A stretch of DNA of 64,000 nt. Origin: Marchantia polymorpha subsp. ruderalis. Taxonomy: Eukaryota > Streptophyta > Marchantiopsida > Marchantiales > Marchantiaceae. Shown here in pieces: positions 24,784-35,800 of the stretch. The number at the start of each line of letters is the position of its first letter. Position 1 is the stretch's first letter. The position numbers and the translations under genes were made by a program. The stretch spans positions 20,294,001 to 20,358,000 of the forward strand of contig AP031357.1 of NCBI GenBank assembly GCA_037833965.1, read 5' to 3'. The notes beneath the pieces were generated by a model. The model did no database searches and was not told the DNA's origin. It worked only from the letters and a program-made list of their open reading frames with translations.

Positions 24784-25550
24784 CAGTAGTCTCCCCGTTA
24801 AGTACGCACTTTGAACCCGGGAGTGCTGTCCGTTTTTAACGGGGAGGTGCGTACTTAAGAAAATTGACTTCCTAATCTTTTGATTTGAGTGTAATGTCAA
24901 AGGAACCTTATATGAACACTACTAAATGACTGAGCTCTATTTGATATCATAGAGAAACTGAGCAAAATCATGATTCCATTGGAAGAGCTCGAACTTGCAA
25001 GTGACTTGATCATGAAGATGAGACAAACGGAACAAATCACAAAGCTAAATTGAGTTAATGTATAATGAAGTTAAAGAGAAGACTTTGTAATCTCACTCTT
25101 CTAACATCTATTGACACCGCCAATTTAAAAAATATTGCATTGAGTTTATTGATTTCATATATGGACTCCAATACATATTTGTAATTGCTAAGTCGTATTC
25201 AATTGCCAAGTGAGTTGTAAAAGGTGTTGCTTCTATGAGAGTGATTTGAAATTTTATCATGGACCCCAGCAACGTTAACTGTTATAGCCCAATATCATCT
25301 AAAACCTCAAAAAAATGAAATAATCTTTTCTTCATTTTGCGATAGTGGCTTGCTTTTTTCTCTACTATGAGAGTTTGTCTCTAATGTTAAACGAGTATCA
25401 GCCACTAGAGTTTCACGCTTCTAACAATTTTTGACCATAAACCAAATGAACTACATGTCATGGATTAAACCCTATTTTTTGTGAAAAAAAAATGCTTACT
25501 TAACCGGGATGCCTACCTAAAGAGGTGCGTACTTAACCGGGAGACTACTG
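24784..25550. mobile_element. Pogo-like mini-element with 26-bp TIRs and TA duplication
   Basis: The left end CAGTAGTCTCCCCGTTAAGT (24784 onward, 26 bases) and the reverse complement of the right end (25525-25550) agree at 25 of 26 positions. Both sides are flanked by TA (24782-24783, 25551-25552), the target duplication of the Tc1/mariner-pogo superfamily. The 767-bp interior is AT-rich and has no transposase frame, so it is non-autonomous. Close to the left end an inverted copy of the terminus (AACGGGGAGGTGCGTACTTA, about 24838-24857) lets that end fold on itself. Near the right end a related copy (AACCGGGATGCCTACCTAAA) lies just inside the terminus. Confidence 0.85.
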
Positions 25551-25552
25551 TA

Positions 25553-26235
25553 CTGGTCACACTAGTGTAAAATAACCATACCGTGAGGTTGTGAGTCAAT
25601 AACATTAGACATTCATCCATAATATATAGCCAAATTGGAACTATGATGTTTTCGATAGCACTTGAGTTGCACACACTTCATGTCAAGTTGTATTTCAGGC
25701 ATGAAGATACTCCTACTATGCATTTGTAGTCCACAGATATATATATTTGGTTCCAGAAAACCAAGATTTGGTTGGAGATGTGATAGTTATCTTGTTATAG
25801 CTTGGCTTTAACTCGGATTTCGAGTTAACCCATGGCCAGCTAACTTTAGTCAGTGGCCAAGTTAGCATTGCCACTATACAAACCTTATTCTTGTTGTTTT
25901 GTTGTTGGAAACCTTCATTATTACTTTGATTGTTTTACTCCCCTTGGACTTAGCCCACATTTATTGTGCAACCTTTCGTTTTTGTTTTTTCTTGCCTGGT
26001 TGATTTTGTCTAGTGTTACTTTTATAATTAAAGTTGTTATTTCTAAGTTCTGAAGAAAAATTTCGCCCATTGATATCAAAGTATGGTTTTGTTACTGTTC
26101 TGCATTCGTCCAAGCTGTAGATTTTACTGTTTTTAGTCGATCGTCTTCCATCATCAAGAGCTTGCAAGACCGAGTATCCTAGGAGGTTGGAAATGAATAT
26201 GAAGTTCTTGTACATTTTTTCACATTAGCAATAAT
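25553..26235. other. AT-rich spacer
   Basis: No gene recognised. There are short inverted stretches around 25800-25870 (AACTCGGATTTCGAGTTAA; GGCCAGCTAAC with GGCCAAGTTAGC). A 66-codon frame at 25853-26053 is hydrophobic and low in complexity and is probably chance. Confidence 0.4.
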
Positions 26236-26684
26236 TTGCCCGATGTAGCCAAGCAAGCGCAAGCTCACGATTTTGCCGTCGAGCTATGTGCGCTTCCTCC
26301 CGACTTGTATAGAGCCATTGGCAAACTACTATACTTGGATATAGGGGTAGGAATTTGTGAACAATCTATGGCACGAGGACAAGGCGACAAAGCTATAGGT
26401 AAATTATGTTATTTGGATATAAGGTGGAAGAATTCCTCGACAATATGTGGCACGAGGAAGAGTGAAGCGGATGTTGCAATAGTGGAGTATTAGTGTCATG
26501 TCCATATGTGTTGTTAGCTAGTAATTTTAGATCACAATTAATTCTAGGTTATCTTAGATTAATGTCCACTCTTGTTGGAAAATATAATTGCGTGAAGACT
26601 CAACAAACCTTCAGTTTTTTGAGTTTAGCCTTCAGCGTAAGTAGTAGCTCTCAATGGATTAGCTATGATGTCTCGTTAACATGA

Positions 26685-26938
26685 CATGGATTCTACAAAT
26701 TGTGGAGAGAACTCGGATCGTTGGCAAGTGTTTTCATGCTGGTGGGAGCCGATGAAATTGGTTTGGGCGGTGTGAATCCATGGAACTAGCGATCGAACTA
26801 GAGAACAAGAGCATGGATTCTACAAATTGTGGAGAGAACTCTTATCGTTGGCAAGTGTTTTCATGCTGATAGGAGCCGATTGGATCGGTTCAGGCGGCAT
26901 GAATCCATCGAACTAGAGAACAAGAGCACGCAGCATAC
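26685..26938. repeat. Two-copy tandem repeat, 127-bp period
   Basis: The block starting CATGGATTCTACAAATTGTG at 26685 is repeated from 26812. Both copies share GAGAGAACTC.. ATCGTTGGCAAGTGTTTTCA and end near GAACTAGAGAACAAGAGCA. The copies differ by scattered substitutions and a small indel. It lies within the retroelement relic. Confidence 0.8.
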
Positions 26939-28227
26939 GTGAAACATCCTAGATAACATACGTGAAACATACTCGATAACATTTGTGCACGTCGGTACAC
27001 TTGCGTTGGGGCAAAACGGACACGATTGATTTTGACAATGGATCTCATGTGACATTGTTTTACGTTATAGTCCAGTTGATTTAGAAGATGAACCAGATGT
27101 ACGGGATCATGAAAGACCCACAATGGTATTCAGGTGCAACGCGTATCATTGAACTAAACAAATTTTAACTATAGTTTGATATGTGGTGTGATATGCAGTT
27201 TTTGCAAAATCCCACGTTATTCACATACTACTTCGCATGAAAAGTATTGTTTCAGCAATTAGAAATAACCTTTATGGATGATTATCATGAATTTGGAAGA
27301 TGTTGTAGAGATTAACGCATGGATACGTTAATGGTTTTCAAACTACTTGTATATTATTCAAGGTGGTGTTGTTACTAATGGAGATGCCAGTGGTATTGTT
27401 ACCATTGGATGTGCAAATAGCAACACTAGTGGAGGTATTGGTGGAGCTGCTAGTGAAGATATAAGGAACTATATTAGTGACGGTACTTGTGAGGCAGTTT
27501 GTGGATGTATCAAGAACAATAGTATTGGACGTATCGGTGAAACAATTGGAGTAGACACTACCGGTGAAGCACTGACTCTAGCAGCTTGAGTGAAGATGTT
27601 AGTGACGTATTTTTATTTAAATCAATTGCTAAGTTCTTTAAAAGATTAAAAAAGAACTACCAATGTATGAAAATGGAGAAATTGAATAGTCTTTAAGAGT
27701 TTGAACTCAAGACTTGTGAGAGTATTTGAGAGATATACATTTGTATGCGACGTTTTAATATTCACGGTGTGATTGAAACACATGTTGTTCAGTATTGATT
27801 TTGTATTTTAGACGGAGGTTTGCAAAGGAGAATATGTGATGCTACTCTCATGAGCAATGCGTCACCCACATTGGTCCATGTGTTTGCTATCTCTTAGATA
27901 ATTGAGTTTAACATTGTAAAGTAGAGAATGGTGACATCTTCGTATAGCAAGAACACGATTAATACTTCTCGTGTCCAGTAGAACATCATACAGTCTCGTC
28001 CCATTGGTGGTGATAGTAGTGGAAATTGTGAAATTCAAACACGACATCAGTCAAATTTCAGAGAGACGGATGTACGGGCATCATTTACATCATTTTCTAG
28101 TCTACAACTAGTACCGGTATGTTGGACATGTGAAGTTGATTATCTAGGAAAATATTATTTCCAAGTGCGCGAAAGACAAAGTTCACAATCTAGTCCTAAG
28201 TCAGCATAGGTTGTGTGTGACAATTGT

Positions 28228-28294
28228 GGCCGAGTGTATCAAGGATGATACACTCGGCCTTGAAACAACGCTATCATCCTTGATAGCGTTGTTT
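28228..28294. repeat. Twin perfect hairpins with complementary loops
   Basis: Hairpin 1 pairs 28228-28240 with 28247-28259 (13 bp, GGCCGAGTGTATC arm, loop AAGGAT). Hairpin 2 pairs 28263-28276 with 28281-28294 (14 bp, AAACAACGCTATCA arm, loop TCCT). The ATCCTT around loop 2 is the exact complement of loop 1, so in RNA the two stem-loops could also pair with each other. Only three bases (28260-28262) separate them. Confidence 0.85.
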
Positions 28295-29782
28295 GGATCT
28301 TCATCAAAGTTGAGATCTAGTGATAGAGGTCGTGGCGTAGATGCTCCACAAAGCCGAGGGGATAGACGTGCTGATGCAATTGAGAGATCTGTAGTTGTTG
28401 TCTCTTCTATCATAGTAATTGTTATGATTGCTCGGATTATGCTGTTGAAGTAGACGCTTGCAGCTATGGCTGGTATTTGAGCGGAAAATTTTATCTCTCA
28501 TGAAATAGAGGATTTTTCCTAGTTGGTGAATGCAACATAGGAAAAAACATCGGTTGTAATAACAAGAGATGTTATTCATGTTTCTTAGTCATGTGGTGCG
28601 ACTGTGGAGTTGGATACTTAGAGTAATGAGAATGGAAGGTAGACTAAACTTTTGTAATCATTTTTGTTATTAGAGATGGGTAGGATTTCATCGATGAATC
28701 TTACGCCATCTAATGATCTTGGAATGAGTACGGATCCATCTACATCACATGTAGTGGGCACATAGACGACATATTGTGCAAAATTGCTCATGACTACTTC
28801 AGTTATGAAATCTCCATTATTTTCAGAAACGGAGGTGATAACATATGGAGTTGATTTGACTTGGATATTTCATGTAGCAGCCACGTTATGTGAATGTGGG
28901 AGTGTCATTGTTACGAGTGCAGAAATATGTGAGAGATTGTTCTAAAGCAACTCTCAACATCTACATTGAGCGGCGATGCAAATTGGTTGGCGGCAATGGC
29001 AAGGATGAAGTCATTACCAATCTAGCCAATCATTAATCGTGAGAGTATTGTCTTTGGTGTATATATGGTACACAATTGACAATATTGAAGTGATTTGTTT
29101 TGCTTGTTTTCTTACAAGACAAGTGTATGTCCCCGTCAGAATTTTGTTTGACTCTAGTACACAACCCTTGATGTTGAACAATGCAACATATATTAGTTTG
29201 GATGTTTAAAGCTTAGAGTTGGAGTCTTGTACACTCAAGATTTAGACATCATTTGACGTTGCCGGTGATAGATATTACTTTATGAACAATTAGAGCGTAT
29301 TGGTGTAGTTAAAACATGATCATGCATGTGATAGATCATGGGTTGGAGCTCGTGCTATGATTACATTAGCAGAGTCATACGATGTCCTTGTTGATGGGGC
29401 AATCTCGTATCTGATGGGTTTTCAGATAGATTATTGGACGTAGACAGCTGCCTATTGCCCTGATTGACAATTTGGTGATGGACGTGTGAGCAAGCTACAT
29501 GTGAGATTTACTTTTAGAGCTCAATCTCTTGAATCTTCTACTACAATTTTGTGTCTTGAATTCTATCATCAGGATAGCACACGAATTACACATGATACCT
29601 ACATGATGTACATCCTAGCTCATTGGATAATACTATCTTGCTCCTTGACATTGAAGTATTGCATTGAAACAAAGAAAGTTCTATAACAATGATTCATACA
29701 TCGATAAACAGAATTCAATGAACAAATCATGACATTTGATACAAGCTATGGTTTTTGACATTCTTTAGATCTCTAGCATTGA

Positions 29783-29818
29783 AGTTTAGTACATCTATTG
29801 AAATAGATGTACTAAACT
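29783..29818. repeat. Perfect 16-bp hairpin
   Basis: Positions 29783-29798 (AGTTTAGTACATCTAT) are the exact reverse complement of 29803-29818, with a four-base loop TGAA. It lies in an AT-rich stretch just beyond the retroelement relic. Confidence 0.85.
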
Positions 29819-30196
29819 GCAAGATTTGAAATGTTCGTTAGAGAGTGCATGAGTATCCATAAATGAATGATACAACTTTTCATAGCACCTTAAATAACAA
29901 TACTTTAAACCTAGTGTTCATATTGCTCTACCAATAGTGATATATCCGAGTAGAATAATCACTTATTATGCAAAATCGGATGATTCTCTCAATTCTATAC
30001 TACTAGATTCACTTAATTTTGACTTCGCTGGAAGAAGTATTTTTCATCATAATGATATAGAGTTCTAGCCCGTGGTTTTCTTTTGTTTGTCTTTTTTATT
30101 TTGTTTCCATTTCCTGTTTTTTCTGTCCAATCATCCTGTTTTTTCTGGTGGAGTGTCGACTAATTTCTGTCCATTGAAATCGATCTCACCCGGTGG

Positions 30197-30662
30197 TAGG
30201 CTTGGCCACGGCACGGACTGGCGGTTAACCGGTAAATTGTCGGTCCGGTTTAACCGGTGCCAGGGAAATATTCATTTTTTGGTACATTTTTTGCATTTTT
30301 TGGTACCAAGAAATGTTGATTAACAACCTAGCCGGAGTCAACTGTTGCTATCCTAATGTGTGCATAGTCTGCTAAAATAGTTGTGCAAGATAAAATGATC
30401 GTTGTAGACTCCGTTCCATTCGAGAACAAAACGCCTCCCGAATAAAGGAGAGTTCAGCAATGCTGGGAGCCAGTTGGTTTCCTCATCATTTTGGCGTAAT
30501 CAATCATCCACTTTCTGCCATTTTAGCTTCAAGCAGAATATACTATCATCGCGGAAAAATATTTAAAAATTTAGAAAAATTTTACTCCTAAATAATGAAC
30601 CGGTTAATCGGTCCACTTTTTTTCGAACCAGTAAACCGTTCACCGGAACGTGGCGAAGCCTA
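30197..30662. mobile_element. hAT-like mini-element upstream of D27
   Basis: The 466-bp block starts TAGGCTTGGCCACG and ends with CGTGGCGAAGCCTA, so its ends are inverted copies with one mismatch in the first 14 bases. Eight bases on each side (CCCGGTGG at 30189-30196, GGCGGTGG at 30663-30670) match at six of eight positions, as for an old 8-bp hAT duplication. Inside each end are copies of GGTTAACCGG or related ACCGGTTAA motifs, typical subterminal repeats. There is no transposase frame. It ends 282 bases before the D27 start codon, so it probably lies in or beside the promoter. Confidence 0.7.
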
Positions 30663-30944
30663 GGCGGTGGAGGTCTCACTCGCTGCATTCAAGCGAGTGG
30701 AAACAAACAAACAACGTCCGGAAGAACCAGCTCGTGGAAGTAATTGTGTGTGAGTGAAAGAGGTGCAAACGCGTGGCACGGGGATCCATGTCCCGTTGCT
30801 GACGACGACTGCGGAGGACGAGGAGTTTCCAAAGCTTTGAGAACATGGCGACTCTGCCTCTGGTCGCCACAGACAGAGGTTCACAAGCCTCGTGTCCCGC
30901 ATTTGCATCTTCCGTAGTTCGATCTAAGATTCTCGACCGAGGGA

Positions 30945-32844
30945 ATGGCGGAATTTCGATGCCTCCTCGCAGAGCCCCCGGCGGCTCACGCTTGGATTCC
31001 CAGGCGACAGACGCTGCCTGTGACAGATTTCCAGCAGAGAGCGAGAAGGGTGACCGTGCGCTGTGGCAGCAATCCCTCTCTCTCGAAGAAGGGCTCGACA
31101 GAGTATCGGGATTCATGGCTGGACCTTGCATTCATCGATGGTTGTCGCAAGGCGTTTGGTCGTGTCGCCGGGTGGCAGGTAGACAGACAGACAGCCAGAG
31201 CTCTCTGTTTCAAATAAATGGCCGGCAGATGACGATGTGACGTGAGAGCGTGGCCAATTTCCTCGTGTACTGAATCGTTCAGCTGAATTTGCGTGCAAGG
31301 GCAGTCTTCGAGATCCTGGGAAGAAGGCTATTTGGGCATGGTCGAGGTTTCCCATGCTCTAATGCGAGGAAGGACGGCTGCTGAACAACAAGCCGCAGTT
31401 TTGCAGGTTTTCTAACCTTTCTTCTCACTCTGGCACTGCTTTGTAAGTAATGGCTGTGACATTTACGTCAATCAGGTCTTTAGACGTGGACCGTCATTAA
31501 TCATTCAGTCCTAAATAACTGTAACACCTGGGCAACAGCTTTGAACATATATAAAAAAATAAAATAAAAAATTTCCAGAGCCTGCCAGTTACTCTAAGAC
31601 AAGATTAGCTCGTGGAAGATGGCTGTGTGAGACGATCTGAAGGCATCTCCGGTCGTCACTTGTTTTCTTTTCTTCTTTCCCTTCGGCTGCACTTTTCCAA
31701 CTTCAGTTATTCTTCAACTTCGCAGTTTCCAAATTCATCGATCTTGAAAGTTCCCAACAGGAAAACCTCGAATTCTGTGATTGCTGTCGAATAAGTGGAT
31801 CATACTTGTGTTGTGGGGGAGCACGTGATTAAAAGATTAGAAGCCTACCTACAGAACCTATCGTGGTGCTTCCTCGTTCTGGACCTCCAGTGATGCTCGA
31901 TGACCATTTACGTATTCGCAGGGCTTCCCACGAGTTCCTGACTGGTTTCGCAAGGTTTTCCCTTATTCGGATTGGGGAGCAGAGCTGAATGCACGCATTA
32001 CCCCTTTATTCTTCGAATGGCTAGTGGGTCCCTGTCAGGTAAGGTTTATTTTCTGTCTTCAAGAGGTCCATTAATCTATATGCAGAAATTTCCAGCTGGC
32101 TTTCAGGCTTCAAGCCCAAATGCCGGATGCTTGTCTTGTATAACGTTGTCGGTGGATTTCCTATCCATCCTCCACCCGGTACTTGAGTCAGATCGTTCTT
32201 GTGTGTTCATCTGTGAAATGATTACAGAAGTAAGATCTTTGAATGCGGAAAGGTTCATGTGAAAGCAGGTGGCAGAAGTGCAAATCGGGGATAAACTTTT
32301 GCGCAGTGAGGTGCAAATAGAAAAGTGTCGCTATCTGGAGACGAGTGGATGCACGGGCATGTGTGTCAATCTCTGCAAAGTACCAACACAATACTTCTTC
32401 ACGTCGGAACTGGGGTATGTCCACTCTGCTGATGTCAATCATGTTTGGACCATACTGAACCTGATTACTCTCTTTCGCATGAACCAAAAGAGTACGTGAG
32501 TATGTGCGTAGCTGCCGAATTGTCGTGAGTGCTTGTGGATAGAAAGTCTGCTAAAAAGATCGGTCAGACCAGGAAGTCGGCGCAATTGAGTTCGAGTGTT
32601 GAGTATCAGGTACTCACTGTATGCAGCTGCATACAGTTAATCAACAATTTGTCACAAGAGTGGAGATGGATGGTTTGTGTGCAGGATGCCGCTGTATATG
32701 GAGCCAAACTTTGAGGATTTGAGTTGTCGAATGGTGTTTGGCCAAAGCCCCCCTCCGCTCTCTGAGGATCCTGCGCTGCAACACGGTTGTTTCTCCACAT
32801 GTCCTTCAAGTGCAGAAACAAGCCCCTGTCCAAAATTAAGATGA
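30945..32844 (+). CDS. D27: Beta-carotene isomerase DWARF27 (D27)
   Basis: Five exons (30945-31178, 31305-31406, 31922-32038, 32269-32414, 32685-32844) join in phase to 252 residues. D27 is an iron-containing plastid enzyme that converts all-trans to 9-cis-beta-carotene, the first committed step towards carlactone and strigolactones. Residues 1 to about 45 are Arg/Ser-rich with few acids, a likely chloroplast transit peptide. The core carries FFEWLVGPC (142-150), the Cys cluster [20 protein letters not shown] (168-187; C171, C179, C183, C187), then [19 protein letters not shown] (201-219) and the family ending [16 protein letters not shown] (222-239). All are hallmarks of D27. The start at 30945 is the first in-frame ATG after a stop at 30915; an ATG at 30845 is out of frame. 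The link between exons 2 and 3 (AAVLQ|GFPRVP) is short, so a missed tiny exon is possible. D27-like paralogues are the main alternative. Confidence 0.92.
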
Positions 32845-35800
32845 CCAACATGCGGCTGACAGTCACTGGAGAAATGTCCCGACCAGTTTTGGTCACTTTC
32901 CACATCTTCAACTGAAAAGATACAGAAAGTTTTTCCTGCAAGTTGCAGCCTGTAAAATAGGAAATTCAATCATCGAACGATGTCGCGTTGAAGTTCGGTA
33001 GATTCCTGTAAATAGCACAAGTACTTATCCACTCCTCTTCGTGCCTCAGTGCTTCCTAATGTTTGCCAGCAGACCGTGCCGTACTCGACGTGAATTTTGC
33101 AAGCTGCAAACATCTCAAAAGCCCGAATTTAAGTGCCTACTTTTAATAACTGTATAATCGGAACTGCCATAAATGCCGAGTTTCTGGAAGATCTGCCTGA
33201 GCAGATTCGATTCAGTCTGTATTCTCGAGCTTCTAAAGCTACGTGCAAATATCGCTCATTTTATTCAAGTAGAGTCGTAGGTTGAGAAATTCCACACCAA
33301 TCGAGCGAAGTGAGTTGTGTTTCAGTATTTGGTATTCAAATTCCACGAATTTTTGGCCCCCAGAAAGGTCGGAAGGAATCATCCAATAATCATCTTCCAG
33401 GTAAGTTGCCTGGAAGTTGACTGTTGGAAGACGAGCGCTTGGTTTCGACGTTACTGCGGACCGAGTTATTGACGCGAGTGGCAACGTCAGCTGGCGTCTA
33501 CCGAACCTGGACCAGAGTCCTTCAACACCTCGGAAAAGTGGGGATGTGAAGTCTCGAGGATTCTACTTTGTCGGGACCACAGATGTGGACCTCAAGCCGC
33601 TCGATAACACAGACGTACACGAGGACTGGGAGCATTCTCCCGTCTGGAGTGGGAAACGAGACGTATTATCTCTAGAAGGTCTCCTGTTGTCGGTGGGTGA
33701 TGAGAATAATCGTCGTTCTCCTCGACTAAGGCCCCTGCCACAATCTACGAATAGTGGTGCTTTCCAGGCACACATCTGGACGTTTGCTCGTGTCACACAC
33801 TGTCACCAACCATTCTCCCTGCCAGAACTGATCATTCTCATCCTTCCATGAGGACCTTGACTTCTGTACCTGCGAGAAAATCGGTACGGCCTCCGTCCGA
33901 GGAAAGTTCAACTTTCAAGATTGAAGTTTAATAATCGCCCACTTCCGTGCTGTCTTCAAGCGTTTGTCCAAGCTTTCTAAGCATTTGCATCAAGAGAATG
34001 ACGTAAGAATGTCCTTGGCTTCAAAGCCATGGATTCCTTGACAGGACAGTATTAGAGAACCTCGTACCGATTTTTAGTTGAATTCAGTCAAACCCGGCCT
34101 CCCATATTCGTACCTTTAACAAAGAAGAAATGCAAGAATTTTCCAGAGAATCGCTTCTGCACAGTCCAGTCCGTATGTACTGGAGGATGATGTGCTGTCT
34201 ATCGCTTTGTGGCTGTGAGAATGTCCTCAAATTGGATGCCGTGAAGCACAAGCGCACGAGCTTGACGGTACTGAATAGGGCCACGCGAGTACAGTAGATT
34301 ATTTCCTCGAGGAATTCTGGCCTTCAAATTCTCAGCGTCTCTGTTATGCCCCAACTCCTCTTTCTCAAGGTACCTCCAGCATGTCAAGATTCATTCAACA
34401 GAAGATCATGTGCAGGACTAGAGTTACGAGAAAGCTGTTCCTGATTACTGCAGTCTGAGCCTCAACGAGCTTCAACTAAACTTGAGGATCGAGTTAGGTT
34501 CACCATCTTGTAGGTCAGTTACCGGAGCAATAAATCGCTCTATCCCTAGTTGAGAAACATGCAACATTGGAGTTCCTCCATTCTGGGCCAGGTGACACGA
34601 AATGAAAACCTGTTGCATCATCAGAAGACCGACAGACAAGCTTGGAGAAATTTGTTTAGAAACCAAACAAAACCAGGAGGCATTCTGACAGCCAGTTTAG
34701 TTAATCTTGTGCAACTGCTGACGGATCAAACCGCGAAAAGGCGTTCCATTTATAATGCTCCAGGCTTTTGTGATTTGATCAGAAGTTCAAGTGCATCCTG
34801 TCCTACTACTTTCACAGTTCATTGAAGGTTGGAGGAACCTTCGATGACTTTCGCCGACAAGGCTTTACATCGTGAGATGGACAGCACTTGAAGGGTCTTT
34901 TGCTTCTGTAGGTGATGGGTATAATTGCATCTTCTAGTTTGGAAGGTTTCAGAGCACAAACATCGCAATCCAGGAGTAATGAGTTTCGCATCGCAAGATT
35001 CCCGCGGAGACTCAAGCTTTGGTCCTGTCCTCAAGCACTTGGAAGGTTGCTCAAATGGTGAACCTGACATACTTGGGCACCACAGGAGGACAATCCCGCA
35101 GGAGGCTGGCGACTCGAGTTTGCTAGCAACCTGCATGATTGCAACGAATGCCACATGAACTGACTCGAGTGTATGGGAGGAGATAACACAGTACAAAAAG
35201 GAATTCAAAAGTAAAAGTGGTGGTTGAAGAGTACAACCAAACAGAAGTTGTGGATCATACGTGCATACATGTCCATAGGCAAACTAGTACCTGCGTCGGG
35301 GGTATGGTATGGCATGCTATAGAGCAACCAAAACAATGCGCAACGCCATACAGTTCTTACTGGCTTTACGGTACGAACGAGCAGAAGATGACGAGTCCGT
35401 GCATCAGCACAAATATCTAACATACGAGAAGCGACGCGAAGATCGAGGAAAGTAGTTTTCACGCAAAATCCAAGCTCTTGCAAACCGACATGCGCTTTGG
35501 ATGAGTGCGTTGAAATCAAGAATGTGATTCCAAAAGGAAAGTACGGCAGCTTGAAGGAGAAGGAAGGAAGGTCTCGATGAGGCTGCCCAGTCCGTGCCCA
35601 CGATTCTAGAGGAGGCACAGGTTTGCTGCTACGTAGGGAGAAAGAAAAAGAGAGAGTGCAGTTCAGAAGGCCCCAGAATCATGGTCGTGATAGATTGTTG
35701 CCGTATGGAGCATGAGGTGAAGGCCAAAACGTTGTCCCGATGCAGTTGTCATCCGAGCACTTCCCAAGTGCATGACGTACTTCAAGCCTCTCTCTCTCTA

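Larger units (their letters stand above)
26236..29690 (+). pseudogene. Decayed Ty3/gypsy-like retroelement relic (gag to protease)
   Basis: The clearest part is about 29110-29470. In one frame it reads VRILFDSSTQPLMLNNA, in another ESYDVLVDGAISYLMGF followed by DYWT and GDGR. This order matches the aspartic-protease region of gypsy-type plant elements (VRVLIDSGAQP... then SYDVLVG...LGF..DNWT). The relic has stop codons and frame changes and the catalytic motif reads DSST instead of DSGA, so it cannot work. Upstream on the same strand, 26236-26493 contains an imperfect internal repeat (AIGKLLYLDI / AIGKLCYLDI), and about 28122-28170 has a CWTC segment that could be a ruined zinc knuckle, as expected for gag. 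No reverse transcriptase or LTR pair was found. The protease match is moderately sure; assigning the whole span to one insertion is inference. Confidence 0.55.

Noticed and set aside
30845-31240. 131-codon plus-strand ORF starting MATLPLVATD as the D27 first exon
   Set aside because: It is out of frame with the downstream D27 exons. The frame starting at ATG 30945 runs directly to a donor at 31179 that splices in phase to the conserved exons.
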